Source of the DNA: Enoplolaimus lenunculus
Taxonomy: Eukaryota > Nematoda > Enoplea > Enoplida > Thoracostomopsidae
Length of the DNA: 64,000 bases
Direction: 5' to 3'
NCBI GenBank assembly: GCA_030248215.1
Contig: JASANG010000879.1
Location: forward strand, 124,001 to 188,000
Part shown: piece after piece, positions 45,726 to 57,983 of the stretch
How the letters are laid out: each line of letters starts with the position of its first letter
Numbering within the stretch: position 1 is the first letter of the stretch
The notes under the pieces: model-generated
Databases searched by the model: none
Told to the model about the DNA's origin: nothing
What the model saw: only the letters and a program-made list of their open reading frames with translations
Program-made: the position numbers and the translations under genes

Positions 45726-48054
45726 CAGTTTTAATATCGCTTTTTAAAACTCGTGTGAAGTCTACGCATAGCAATCTAAAATATTTTTCGACCCCGACTA
45801 GCGTCATGTTCAGTATGCTATGTGACTGACTGGCTGTAAAGAAAGAAAACAAATGTCGCTATTAGGGAACAAAAGGTAACTTTCTATAAACAGTGAAAGT
45901 TATTTTATGAAACAAGGTTTGCACGAACCAGCTGCTATGTGTAATTGTTGCTCACACGGGTTGTTGATAATGAAACGTGCAATATCAATTTTAGTACGAC
46001 CAAACTCAATGTAAAACAGCTGCCAGATGTTAGTAACCAATTATGTTGGTTTGGTGTGGCGTTACACTGAAATTTTAATTTGGTTGCGGCCGGCGCTACC
46101 AAAACGACAATATTGGCTGTTAGGATAGAATTGGACAAATTTTTAACAATTATTGGCAATAAAAGTACCTACTCTAGCAATCATATGAGAAACAGGGCGC
46201 CCCTTGATGCCGCTCTAGGTTACGTACCCTACAGGTTTAGGTTACGTTTCGTGAAAACGTTGTTTAGGCGAGCGAAGCAGGCGACATTTGTCTTAAGATT
46301 TATATTTCCTTGCAATATTTAAATCGAGTTTGATCAAAACTGAGCTTTGTCGTGCAATTTACTGCGAATGCGAAAACTCTGTCCTTAGGATAACGGCAGT
46401 GCATTGGCCTAAAAATCAACTGATGCGTTGAACAAAATAATTTATTTGTTAAAAAATTAAATAACTTGTATTTCTGTTCAGAAACATAAAATTTATCAGT
46501 ATAAACCCAGTATGATTATGAGTATTCTTTGTAGAGATTGTGCAAAATAATTACAATTTATCGTATGAAATAGCGCTTGGTTTGAGAGCAGTGTCATAAA
46601 TTGTCAGTGGGTTACCTTTGCGGCCTGTATTTATTCATAAAGGTGACCTTATCAAGTACAAAATTTCAATAACGGTTTTACTCTTTTGATATCAATTTTG
46701 CCAAATATTTCTTTTACATCGAACAGTTGCAGAATTCAAATAAGTTAAAAAATTACTACTTTGATTATAGCAGTTAACAAGCAAAAATTAGCAGCAATTT
46801 TCGGTGATTGCCAAGTTAAGCGGAAACGTGTTCTTTACCGGAACCGACTTGGATGGACTGCGAAATGAAGATAAAACAACGATATATCAGTTTAGTGATT
46901 GTAAAAACCTACGTTAATTATAGGGACCTGCCCACTACAGCTTGAGCCTAAACCTAAACCTACTCAAGCATAAGCCTAAACACATGGTTAATCCTAAGTT
47001 CGTAAAACCGTTCTCTAAGCATGGCCACTTAACGAATATATAGTACCACAGACAAAAAGTATTTCTGAATTTGGTCAGAAATGTATTGTGAGCAACTAAA
47101 CTGATTAATTTTTCTCAAACCTTACACAATTTTTTAACAATATCTGAAAAACGTTAATGTTTTTCTTTCGTATACATCGAATTTTAAGACTTTACTTCAA
47201 AACTCTTTCTGAAAAATTTTCTAATTTTGCCAAAATATTTTCCAAATGCACCTTCGAAATCACATTTCTAAAATGTAAGAAATTTTCTATTAATTATCAA
47301 AAATATTGCATTGCGGTCAAAGCTATTCAATCCTAGTAGCTACTCTAGAGTATATAGCGAAACCTAAATGAAATTATGCGTTTGCCAAGCTTTAAATGTT
47401 ACAACTTGCCAGCTGCTTTCTATATTTGTTTCGCCGCCTCAGGCTTATTGTTATATTGATTAGCAATACTTTAGATTTTGCCAGAATAAAGCTATATATT
47501 TATAATGCATTTGCGCAACAGTATATACAGTTATTCCACAACTTTCATGTATGCACCTAAATATTAAAACGTTGATATATAAATGGTAGCGCTTCAGAAA
47601 CGAAATTAGCTTTGCTCTTCGAACTTTTGATGCCCCTGGGACGTAATATAAGCGTGTTTTCGCCAATATATTAGAATGAAACATCTCCTAAAGCGAAGTC
47701 AACGATAACGTGTAACCCATATAGTAGCTATAAAAATTACAAACTGGTCAAATACGAGCGGTTTGCTAGGTTTTAAACGCTTTTCCCACTGTTACGCATA
47801 GCCTCATGTTTAGAAAAGGTTCAACTATGCTTAGGTCAAAGGCTTTTTCCAAGCTTGGCTTAAGCCACCGAAAAATGTAAGAGAAAGTGCACAAAATGCA
47901 GTTTGTGAGTAAGATCAAATTGCCAAATTCAGGTTTTACCTGACAAGTTTACCACTCGCGAAATATTTCTTATACGAATCCTTTACCCGGTTCCGCAGTT
48001 TTTACACTCAAGTGACCACTTTGTCTCATAGAGCATAAAATGATCGAATTTGAA

Positions 48055-49533
48055 CTATATATTAGTAGTTGTAACAGCAATTGTACTATCAGGAGCATTC
48101 TTAGCGCCTAACAATCTTCCGGTTGTGGTATTTATATCCTGAAAAATGCAAAAATAAAATTAAAATTAATAGCTCGATTGGAGCTTGAACTGAAGTTCGT
48201 TTGAGAGATGACTTCTGCTGAGTCTCAGCTTAACAGTTTCATTACCGGTTTTCAGGTTCATTATTGCGTACAACTGCAGGAATTCCGTGCAATGTTGTCC
48301 ATCGATACATCTAATTTTTGAGCATTCTACTGCTTCTTTAAGAAGCAACCCCGCACCTGAAATCAAACCAGAATAAAGTAATTATGTATTGTAGTGACGC
48401 GTATAAGATGAGGGCTGATAAAAATTTGGCCTCACACGAGGGTACTAAAGTTTTGAACACAACTATATTTGATGCTGGAGTCATTTATGCAATACAATTT
48501 GGGATAATTAACATTCACGGACTCTAATTAGGGTTTAGGGACTTTAACCGCTTACGCATTCTCAGAGGTGTAAGTGGGTAAATTTTTTTACCCATGCTGC
48601 GCTTTACCCGGCGGAAATTCATTTTTTGCCCGTGCGTTTACCTACTACCCGCCTTTACCCGCCTTTATTTTTCCTTCTGCGTTGAATTCAATTGCGTAAC
48701 TTTGTAGTGCGCAGATGAGAGTCACTCGACTTCCGTTACAAAAACTCTTTGTTAGTAAATTTGAAAACAAACCATTCATAATACATGTAACACCCGATAA
48801 TAATGCAGATACACCTATCACCGGCAAAACGATGTTGTTTGTCTAAGGGTGACCATAATCAGTGAATCAAAACGTTCTGATCTGTACGAAATCATTGTGG
48901 TTAAAATCGTATAATCACACATCTTTTATGGTTTCGTCGCAATTTGTCCTAAAATTTCATTCAGAAAACCTTGTGCACAGCCAAAGAAAAACGTAACTTC
49001 TTGCGAACAATGTCTCCAAATTCTAAATGATAAGCTGTACTCCTGAAATTTCTGTCGAAATGTATGTGAAAAGTATTCCCGGGTGCATGGCCCTCATTCA
49101 GCCAGAACCATAATCTTCGCCACCTGCTATATTTGTGAGGGATATTAGCTATGTACATTACACCGTTGTTCGCTGTTTTTTGTGAAAATTTTGGGCGGGC
49201 AAAGAATCACAAATTTGTACCCGCGCTTCTGCAAATTGCACGCAGAACTTCCATTTTTTAATCAGCCAATGAGAAAGCGCTGCAATAAATTCAGTGAACT
49301 TGAGTGGTTATTTACGCATGTGAACTAAATTTCTAGCTATGATTTTTGATAATTTTTTTGCAGCAGCAAGTTTTACGAACGGGATTTTGAACAAAACTTG
49401 CAAGTGCAAGTTGCAGCTGCAAGTTCTCGCAGCAAAAACTTGTACATGTGAATAGAACTTCAGTGTTGGCTTACTTGCCTGAAAGTTTAGTACATTACTC
49501 TGCCTTTCTATATTGTGCACTATTAACTAAGTA
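48055..49533 (-). CDS. unrecognised gene, four 3' exons inferred from splice sites
   Basis: On the minus strand I chain 49533-49499, 49123-49041, 48356-48235 and 48138-48055. Acceptors are strong (TTTTTATTTGCAG, GGTTTGATTTCAG, TGCATTTTTCAG) and every phase agrees to a TAG. The product ends YLVNSAQYRKA-E-WRRLWFWLNEG, HAPGNTFHIHFDRNFR-S, AGLLLKEAVECSKIRCIDGQ, HCTEFLQLYAIMNLKTGNET, DINTTTGRLLGAKNAPDSTI, AVTTTNI. It has three spaced cysteines (ECSKIRC...HC) and two N-x-T sites near the end, which would suit a secreted or extracellular protein (inference). The donor after NET is GTTAAG, the weakest site; the alternative is that the third exon runs on to its own stop at 48166. Upstream exons must exist but were not found. 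No family recognised. Confidence 0.4.
48386..48560. mobile_element. TA-flanked TIR MITE, decayed copy
   Basis: ATTGTAGTGACGCGTATAAG at the left and CGGACTCTAATTAGGGTTTAGGGACT inside (shown in part) match copies 1-3. The right TIR is not recognised. It sits within an intron of the candidate minus-strand gene. Confidence 0.65.
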
Positions 49534-51158
49534 CTGCAAATAAAAACCAACAAATTAAAAATCATGTTTTGATATTTCACTTTAATCTCTTAAATTCTCA
49601 ACTGGGCGTTGAATGTAGAAATTGAACATTCGTTAAAATTTGAACTTTCGCTGCTTTCACGAACTCACAATTTTGTTTTTGAGATGAATAAAGTTTAGCA
49701 AAAAACACAAAACATTAAATTTGTTTCATGTTAAGTTTCGAATGAAAAAACAGTGAAAACGAATCTCGCGTAGCCATTGACCTGAATCCGCAGTATAATC
49801 TTCTCTGTTGATCCTTTCGTTTGTATAAATACAGCCGTCTAAATATTTACTAGAACGGAATTAATTTTTGAGGTTTTTTATTTGAGTGAAAGCAATCAAA
49901 TTGCGGTGTTGATATTTTGCAAAACTGAATGTGTTCTAATACAGGTTTATCAAAACTTAAGCTTTAAACTAATTTTTTGTGCTTGGCTTAGGCTTCTGGT
50001 TACGCGTTGGCTTAGGAATATGCTTATAATACTGTTCTGCCCCTGTTGTTTACATTGGCCATAAAACATATCTTTTAAGGTGTGAGCGATATCAAAATAT
50101 TTAATTTATTTTAACTAAAATATTTTGCGTAATTTCAACTGCTACCTCGATACGGTATGACTTCAACCAGATGTGTCGCGTATATTATTGTGTTTTTATT
50201 GTGTGGTGACGTGTACTGCCGCATGTCAACAACGTATCAAACTGCACTCCAGTCGTTGTTAGTATCCAATTAAAATCAACATTTTTATGAGGGTTATATC
50301 CATCAGATTCTGAGGAATATTTTACAAACTCGATAATTATATGTAGCAGAACTCGGCAGTTACAGAACTAAAAACCATACTTTGTTCGCAATTTAGCTTG
50401 TTTCACAAACAAATTAAGTATAAATAAACAAAAATATTGTTTTAAAAGTCAATGAAACATCCCCAAATCGAGGAAGTTCGTTTGTTGGTGTAAAGGATTT
50501 ACCTAAAATGTGAACAGTGTAGCTACTTTAAAAGTAAATGTCAAAAGGATTCTTTAATTCGTTTTAAAGATGGCTTCACTTTCTAAATCCATCATTTTCC
50601 ATCTTTTGTGTGAATTTGTTTTTGAAGGGTGTTCCCAGAGGTATCAAACAGGATCGTCAGCTCGGGCAACCATAGATCAAACATCGATAAGTTTTGTATC
50701 CACATTTACGCTGGGGTTCCACAACCTGGAGTTTGAGTGGGCCTTTCTCATGTCTTCTCCGGCACTGGATATGTGACTCCCGAAATTGCTGGAAACCCTC
50801 AAATAGGGCAGTTTTACAGGGTGTAGAATAAAAACGTGGTTATCCATACTAGAAATGTTATCACGGCAACGCCCATGCTAAGTACTGCTTCTTGCAATTT
50901 TTGGCTAATGTTTATACAACATCCCGTTTTTCTCCGGCGGCGACGCTCGCCAAATTTTTATCGTCAGCGCAGGCGTCCGTCGGCACGCGGCAAGTATAGC
51001 GCAACCCCTATGTTTTGCAAAATGTAATTGTAAACCGCTATTCAGGGAGTTGAGACAGCATTCTAGTGAGCATTTTTAGTGTTAAGCGCTCTGTTGTAGC
51101 GACCACTATAGATTCATTTTGCAGCAATCCGTCACACAAATTGCTTCTTCGAGCAGAA
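49534..51158. other. unassigned stretch with repeat fragments
   Basis: 50040-50060 is a right end of the GGCC family (TGTTGTTTACATTGGCC) without a visible left end. 50819 starts CAGGGTGTA, and 50990-51007 ends CAAGTATAGCGCAACCCC, perhaps one element. I looked for 5' exons of both neighbouring gene candidates and found none I could support. Confidence 0.4.
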
Positions 51159-53885
51159 ATGGGTGTGAAACGTGCTGCAGCCCAGTATATGCGCAAAGTG
51201 TACAAAAGTAACAAACCACAGTACAAAGCAGACGGAATGAAAACGTTAGTTTGAAATTTTTAAAGATATGTAATAGCAATTACAGTCAATATAAATAACA
51301 CGACTGTAACTGTAGTATCAGCTTATTCCGTAGCCTAAGCGTAAGCCTAAGCCTAAGCGTAAAACGATAAATTTGTAGCTGAGCTTTAGCCTAAGCCTAA
51401 GCAAAAATTAATTTGTATAAAGCTTAATAACCTTACTCTGTTTCACTACCGCGGAAAACTGTCCGCCCCTGATCGCAAAAAATCTGCTCTAGCGCAATTC
51501 TTTGCAGTCAAAGACATTGTTTAAATTTTATTTCTCGTTATGAAAATAATTTTACAAAAGAGATACAGGAGAATTACCAAGAAGCACACTTAATAGGGAC
51601 CGAATCCTGAGCTGTGCATCAGTTATTGACAGTGACCTCCAAGGAGATTGATATAGGAGAAATATCTCCTCCAGAAATTTCTATCGTGGCAAAAAATTAG
51701 TTTTAACAGGATTTAGAAAACCTTTCTGGTTTCGAGAGATCGATAAAATGGTATTTTTTCAAGTACACCTTTCCAAAACGAAATCTTGGACTATGTGCCT
51801 GGTTGGTGATAGGCTGACGCAGCTACAGAATTACATGAACATCGCGTTTCAGAAACTAGGAAAGCGTTTGTTACTATAAAGGTTTCACATCAACAGATAT
51901 GGTAATTCAATTGTTTGATTGGAATCTATCGCTAAGCGGTGATCTCTAGTGACCCGAATAAGAGGGGGGGACTGATATTTGTTTGGCCTCTCCAGAAGGT
52001 ACCCCCTGTTATTCGGTTACAGACTGTTATTTATTTTTAACCCGCGCCCCGCCACCCTTCGTTATTGATATATATCCGGTACTGCAATTATCCGTTGAAT
52101 TAAACGTTTATTTGTCTTGTGTCAATAGCTTTAGCGATAATACAATGTTATACTTAGGAATGTACTTTCGAAATTTAAGTACGCTTTAAAGTTCCAAACA
52201 CAAATTCTTTGGTCCTGGAGTCATTTATGCGCTACAATTAGGGTTAATTGACATTTATGCACTCTTATTAGGGATACGGACTCCTATTGATTCCGACTCA
52301 AAATGGGGACCCCCTCTTATTACCCCCTCTTATTCGGGTCAATACAGTAGTTGACACTAACAGTTCAGAATATAGTTATAGCTGCGAGGAATATATTATG
52401 TGTTTGTTATTAGATCTGATTTACGGCGAGCAATCAACTCAAACCTTTTAGCATGCGTTAACACTCATATGCAGTCGACTTTTCGAAGCGTTATGACAGA
52501 ACTAACAGAATGTGCTGCGCAGGTAAGTGCAGAAACGCATCGTTAACAGATGATAATTGCCTTGTCAAGTGTTTCAAAAAATGAAACATTCCAACGTAAA
52601 AACTACTTATATTTTGAACAACTTTTTTTTTCTTTGCCCTTTTAGTGGGCCTGCGACACAAATCGGCTTCAGGACCGGGTAAATTCGATTTGATCATGAT
52701 TAAGTTTGCTGATGCACCGCGTTCAGGAAGTTTACGTCACACAACTCGCAGCTGAAACTTAATAGTGCAGGTTTTTGCATCTAAACAACTGTGACTAGCA
52801 GCTGCAACTTTCGTAAATGTGGCTTAATAGCAGATATGAGTTTTGCAATCTTCAAACACTCAACTTTCGGTAGTCACAACGCATGACTCAGTACTAGTCA
52901 GGATTACTTTTTCTTTAAAGCAAAGCTAAGGGAAGCTAAAGACATATTCCTTTTAGGTGATATGCACATTGGATTGCTGAAACGGGTTATAATTGATTGC
53001 TCGCATTCGGCACGATAGTTGGGGTATAAACCAGCACTACTCCTGCATCAGCAGGAAAGTTATGGGATAACAATCGTCAGCCCCGCCCCACCCTATCCCT
53101 CTGCCAGTGCTGGTAGTTTTTATCTTCTCAATTGGTGTGAACCACGAAATTTACTAAGTTATTATTTTTAATGGTGCTCAAATCACGTCTCAATATTGTT
53201 TGAACGTACTTTAACACAGTTAGAAACTGCAAAAACGGCAATTCATTGAGTTAAACTTTCTTGAAGAAATGTTTCTGAAAAAGACGCCATATTGAAAATA
53301 GTGTTGAACTAAAAAATTTGGGGATTCACATACCAAGGGTAATCTTATAAAAAGACTATAAAATCAGACCCTGTGGTTTGCTGTATTTGTACAGTTATCT
53401 TTATGTAGCTACTTATTTGTATGAGATGTTGGAAACTTTATAACTTGCATCTATAGTCTAATAAGACACGTATGCGCGAGAAAGAATCTTAGCAACTCAT
53501 GGTAATGAACTTAGCTTATGGTGAACATTTACTAAGATGCAGAACAACCTTGTGAAACAAATTCGGGTGTAACATTTCTAAAATGTATGCGTTGAAGATT
53601 TATGACCCCGTTGCGACATGATGATTCCTGCCAGCTTGATATTGAGCCCCACGGTCTTCCGTACCATGGGTATCACCATAGATATACCCATCTTTGTGGT
53701 ATCTCATCAGCCGCTGCAATAATGAATTGCATCGATAGTGACCTTATTTGGTTTTAACTGGAATATTATTATTTATTTAAATGTTTACTTCGTTTTTGTG
53801 GCCTCAGAAAGAAACTCGAACGGTTAAATGCCAAACAACATGCGCAGATCCAAACGCGCAATCGCAAGAAACACAGCCGCAGTAA
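51159..53885 (+). CDS. unrecognised four-exon gene, 101 residues
   Basis: Exons 51159-51244, 52414-52522, 52646-52678 and 53808-53885 join in phase (86+109+33+78 = 306 bases) into 101 codons plus stop. Sites are strong: acceptors TTTGTTATTAG, TTTGCCCTTTTAG and TTTGTGGCCTCAG; donors CAG-GTAAGT and CGG-GTAAAT. An AATAAA lies at 53970-53975, 85 bases past the stop. The product starts MGVKRAAAQYMRKVYKSNKP and continues through TSDLRRAINSNLLACVNTHM, QSTFRSVMTELTECAAQWAC and DTNRLQDRKETR to a hydrophilic Gln-rich end. The middle looks helical, with four cysteines. The ATG at 51159 has a good context, but 51157 is also an acceptor position, so this may be only the C-terminal part of a longer protein. 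A 0.4-kb MITE lies in intron 1. No family recognised. Confidence 0.55.
51946..52349. mobile_element. TA-flanked TIR MITE, copy 2
   Basis: Begins TAGTGACCCGAATAAGAGGG (outermost bases lost) and ends CTCTTATTCGGGTCAATACAGTA. Same interior as copy 1. It lies in the first intron of the 101-residue gene candidate. Confidence 0.83.
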
Positions 53886-53969
53886 AGTATGGTAGTTGAT
53901 TTTCAGCAACAAAATATAACGCTGTAGTTGTTAACTTGCTTTAGTTACCCGACAATATAGTTATAATTT

Positions 53970-53975
53970 AATAAA
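53970..53975 (+). terminator. candidate poly(A) signal of the 101-residue gene
   Basis: AATAAA 85 bases past the stop codon at 53885. Confidence 0.4.
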
Positions 53976-56900
53976 TGGGGTGGGTGGCTCCACATTCATA
54001 GACCGGTGTGGTATGAGCACTTTTCATTTCTGATCACCGTTAGTAGGATGAGGGTCAACCGCTCCCTAAGCCTACCCCCCGCGTTAAGCGGTTCTCAAGA
54101 GCGAAAAAACACGCAAAATCATACATTTCATAATAAAGTTTTAACTGTTCCAATAATGAACTGCTTACTTACTGTGTTTGTTTGGAGACGCCAGCCCAAT
54201 CTTCCTATGACCCCTTGAAATTGTTTGTGATTCCGGGAAGTGGGCACGGTAGCCCGGCTGATTGGATAAAACAGTCATACCAGATTTTCTCTTAATGCCA
54301 ATGGAGGCTTTTGGTGGGTGTGTAACTAACAAGTTACCAGCTGCCTGGTAGGCTTGTGTACAATTTACTCAGCTCTGTATATGAATTGCGATTTTATGAT
54401 AATTTCTGCTAAAATAAAACTCTTGCACACTTTTCAGCCAGTTTTCGAATTCTGTCATATCTTAGGCTTTGGTTTAAACTTCGGTTTAAGCGTCTAACTT
54501 CAGTGTAGAAGTGGGCTTTCGGGTTTAGGCTCAAGCTTGTGGAAGGAAAGTGTGCGAATACAATCTGGTTTGTTTATTATGTATTTCATTTTGTTTGGCA
54601 AAGTTAGCTTTTTACGGTCGGTACAGCAAGGATCATCATTCTACACAAGATTCATATAGCACCATTTTTTGACACAGTTGCGACGACAAATTTGACCTAC
54701 TCTTAGGAAACAAATTTTGATTGGTCAAAACTTCCGCGAGATGAGCACTGATATGATTAAGTTATTTTTGGTAAGTTGCACAACCATTGCGCCATAATGA
54801 AGTTAGCGAAACCAACATTGTATATCCTTGCTTGCAACTTGGCAAAATTTTGGCCAAACGTTGAATTTTTGCAAACTATTTTATGTTTTGCTTTTACAGG
54901 AGAGCGTAGTTTGAAAACGTGTTGCATTTTGGAAACGCTGTATACTGCTTAGTTTACTGAAAATTGGCAACATTTTATATATACAGTGTCGTGGCTTTAG
55001 TAATATGAACCTTCACAAGTTGTCACATGAAGCCCCTTGTAAGCTCTAGTTTGAGTGATTTTGTGGTATAACATTGAGCGATCGCTGGGTCATTGATTAT
55101 ACATCTGTTGCCATTAAAACGCTGAAAACTTGTTTTAAAAGGCGTCTCAAAAATGTGACACTGCAAAAAATGTTGAGTCAAACAGAGAATTTTTTACTAC
55201 CGTTGGTGTCAAATTTAATATCACGCTGTTAAAATCATGCTTTACTTTGCGACAATCACTCGTCTCTGAACAAAATTTGAATCAGAACTAGGCTAAATTA
55301 GACAAAAATGCAGCAACTAATTAACCTTAACATTTTTGCAATTTCAATTTTCGAATAGCACAACTTTGTGAACCCTATTGTACAAGTAGTTTTAATTAAA
55401 CTTTGGTGAGCAATTGAACTCAACGCGTTGTTTTTGGCTTGTCTGTTCATAAATATTATATTTGCTTATTGATTCTGTGAAAGTATTGCAGCACATATAC
55501 CGTTTTGTTGTTCAGTCTGGATTTATACTTTAGCATAAAATTACACGATATTTGAAGTGTGTATAGTAATTCCAACGGTATAACAGACATCACAGGCTGA
55601 ATATACAATGCATGGACGTAGTGATAATCTGCGTTGTCACGCTCGTTATCTGCTTCATAATGGCTGAGAATTAGAAGGCTTTCTGAATCCTTTAAACGGA
55701 AGTGCCATTGTAAATTTCAGTGAGATGATTTTAATTTAGAATGAGTTGGATCTTTGAGTCTAAATTTGGACGTTCAGAACTCAGAATTCTGATTGATTAA
55801 AGTCATTCGAAGTTAGTTTCAATCACTCAGCTGAACTCAACTTTACTCGGAGTGAGAATAAATTGACCTCAAAGTGTGTTAAGGATTTGTGATATTAAAT
55901 CAGAAATTATTAGCTCGATAGTTGAGTTGATTAAATAACTCATTGGAATTGATAGTGCAGAATTTCATTTCAGAGCGGCATATATAAATTAAAAATGAAT
56001 TTGCGAGCTACCGTAGCGAGCGAGTAAGATTTACTCAAAAATATTATTCTAATCCTGTTCTCGTCTTTAGTTTACGTTAACGCGTTCTTTTTACAAGGAG
56101 TCGATACGCATAACTTAGCCAATTATAATCAGCTTCATTACTTACTCTCTCCGCGTTTTCTTCAATTACACTACACGTTGACCAGTTTGAAAGCCTATTT
56201 GTCAAAATGGAACCCCAAACATTACAAAGTTACATCACACGTGGATTTAGTTTATTTGGCCTATAAAAACTTTGCGAAATTTGACAAATCAGACGATATT
56301 AAGCTTAATCCGGAAAAGCCTTGGGTCACTTCCCTGGCGAATTATAAACATATAAAATCATTTTTTCTGCCATGAAATTTCAAAGTTGACAATAGAATGA
56401 TAATATCCAAAACTTCTAGGTGGTTTGCTATGTTATGATGTTGAGCGTTGAGATTGTCGTGAGCAGACAAAAAATAATATGAAAAATAGCGTAAGCAGAT
56501 AGAGCTAGCTTCTGGGTTGAATTTGAAACTTTTAACAATACGTCAATAACTGTGGGTGGCATAATACGTTTCGATTGTTATAATGCCGTCCGGCGTAGCT
56601 GGTGCTATCCGGCAGTAAGTTCTAGAAAGGTTTAACTAAAAATATGCAAATTATACGTTCAAAGTCGTGAACTGTTCGTCCAAAATTTTTAACAACGAAG
56701 TTTTTTGGGCCACATAGTTTTTAGGCAAAGCATAACAAACAGGTCCGGGTGAGAGTCTAGGCGATATTAGTTAATTGTCACGCAAATGAGCTATTACGCC
56801 CGGATTAGCCCAAGCTAAAGCCAAACATTAAGATTAATTTATTTGATATTTGAAGTTTCTGGAATGTAAAAACTCATTGGAATCACTTCAAGAGTATCCG

Positions 56901-57161
56901 GTTGGTGCAGAAGCAACAGCAGCTTGCGCCTGTTGCCAATAAGCGTTTAGATAATAGGGTTCCCTGAAAATTTTTGCCTCTCACTGATGAAGGTTTGGAA
57001 CTGCTTATAACTTATGCAAAATGCATTACAGTTGGGCTCCTTAACCCCTTCTCACATTGAGTTGCCTACAGGCAACTCAGCGCAGTGTATATACGTTAAA
57101 TAGCATATATCGCACCGTGTTTAACAATTGCAGCACGCATACATAGTACTAAATCACCACA
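53976..57161. other. intergenic, repeat fragments only
   Basis: 54420-54555 is probably a CCTAAG-bearing element with CTCTTGCACAC/GTGTGCGAATAC ends. 55162 shows a CACTGCAAAAAATG end. 57040-57161 is the 5' extension of the SINE-like element. A GC-richer open stretch near 56880-56950 (NSLESLQEYPVGAEATAAC) has no flanking splice site I could support. Confidence 0.4.
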
Positions 57162-57295
57162 GGGCTCGAGCGTCAAGCTCCTATAGCTGAGTGGTGATGG
57201 TATACGCCTCCCACTCCAGTCACTGGAGGTCGAATCCTAGCATAAAAGTAGGTCTCAGGGGTAATAGAAAATATTCATGTGAGAAAGGGTTAAAG
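57162..57295 (+). mobile_element. tRNA-derived SINE-like copy 3
   Basis: GGGCTCGAGCGTCAAGC, then box A TAGCTGAGTGG (57183), then box B GGTCGAATCC (57227), then a tail ATTCATGTGAGAAAGGGTTAA. The sequence just upstream (57040: CTTAACCCCTTCTCACAT) is an inverted copy of the tail, so the full unit may run from 57039 with inverted ends. Confidence 0.75.
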
Positions 57296-57504
57296 ATGTT
57301 GAGCAAGCTATGGTGTCGTAATGGTCCGCTGCTCAACGCAAATCGTCCCGAGTCAGAAGATTTGACAACCACTGTATTATTTGCATGCCTGTAAGTACAA
57401 AAGTTGTAGAACGAGGCGACAGCAAACGGGCAGCAAAACGCAATTTTAGTACCAAACCTTAAGACAATATTTTTAGTTCCAATGACCGCTGGGGCGAGCG
57501 GTAG
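57296..57504 (+). CDS. possible two-exon small ORF, 40 residues
   Basis: 57296-57390 reads MLSKLWCRNGPLLNANRPES then EDLTTTVLFAC, and ends at a consensus donor (CT-GTAAGT). 57477-57504 follows an acceptor (ATATTTTTAG) and continues in phase as L-SNDRWGER to a TAG. Base composition is richer in GC than the flanks. The ATG follows directly on the SINE-like tail, so an acceptor created by the SINE, or an exon cut by it, is possible. No family. It could equally be a chance open stretch next to the MITE at 57539. Confidence 0.22.
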
Positions 57505-57538
57505 GTCTGGATGATTCCGCTTGGATCCGCCCCTGCAG

Positions 57539-57983
57539 TACCGTAGTGACTCGAATAAGAGGGGGACTTATATTTATTTGGCCTCTTCAAATGGTACCCC
57601 CTTGTTATTCGGTTACGGACTGTTATTTATTTTTAACCCACGCTCCGCCGCCCTTCGTTACTGATATATATCCGGTACTGCAATTATCCCTTGAATTAAA
57701 CGTTTATTTGTCTTGTGTCTATAGCTTGAGCGATAATTCAAGGTTATACTTAGGAATGTACTTTCAAAATTTAAGTACACTTTAAAGTTTCGAACTCAAA
57801 TTATTTCGTCCTGGAGTCATTTATGCGCTACAATTAGGGTAAATTGACATTTATGGACTATAATTAGGGTTTAGGGACTCTATCCACTTACGGACTCTTA
57901 TTAGGGATACGGACTCCAATTGATTCCGACACAAAATGGGGACCTCCCTCTTATTACCCCCTCTTATTCGGGTCAATACAGTA
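57539..57983. mobile_element. TA-flanked TIR MITE, copy 3
   Basis: TACCGTAGTGACTCGAATAA at the left and TCTTATTCGGGTCAATACAGTA-type right end. It is the longest copy, about 445 bp, including a GGACTCTATCCACTTACGG segment lacking in copy 1. The same interior 60-codon stretch is open. Confidence 0.85.

Larger units (their letters stand above)
42946..48054. other. repeat-rich intergenic stretch, no supported gene
   Basis: Apart from the elements listed separately (43861-44002, 44976-45169, 45334-45725), it holds CCTAAG-type arrays near 46945-46990 and 47820-47880. I see no chainable exons. ORFs here are short and overlap repeats. Confidence 0.45.

Noticed and set aside
57177-57240. Functional tRNA gene
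   Set aside because: Box A and box B are present, but the arms do not fold into a full cloverleaf and the T-loop is a base short; repeated elsewhere as a SINE-like element.
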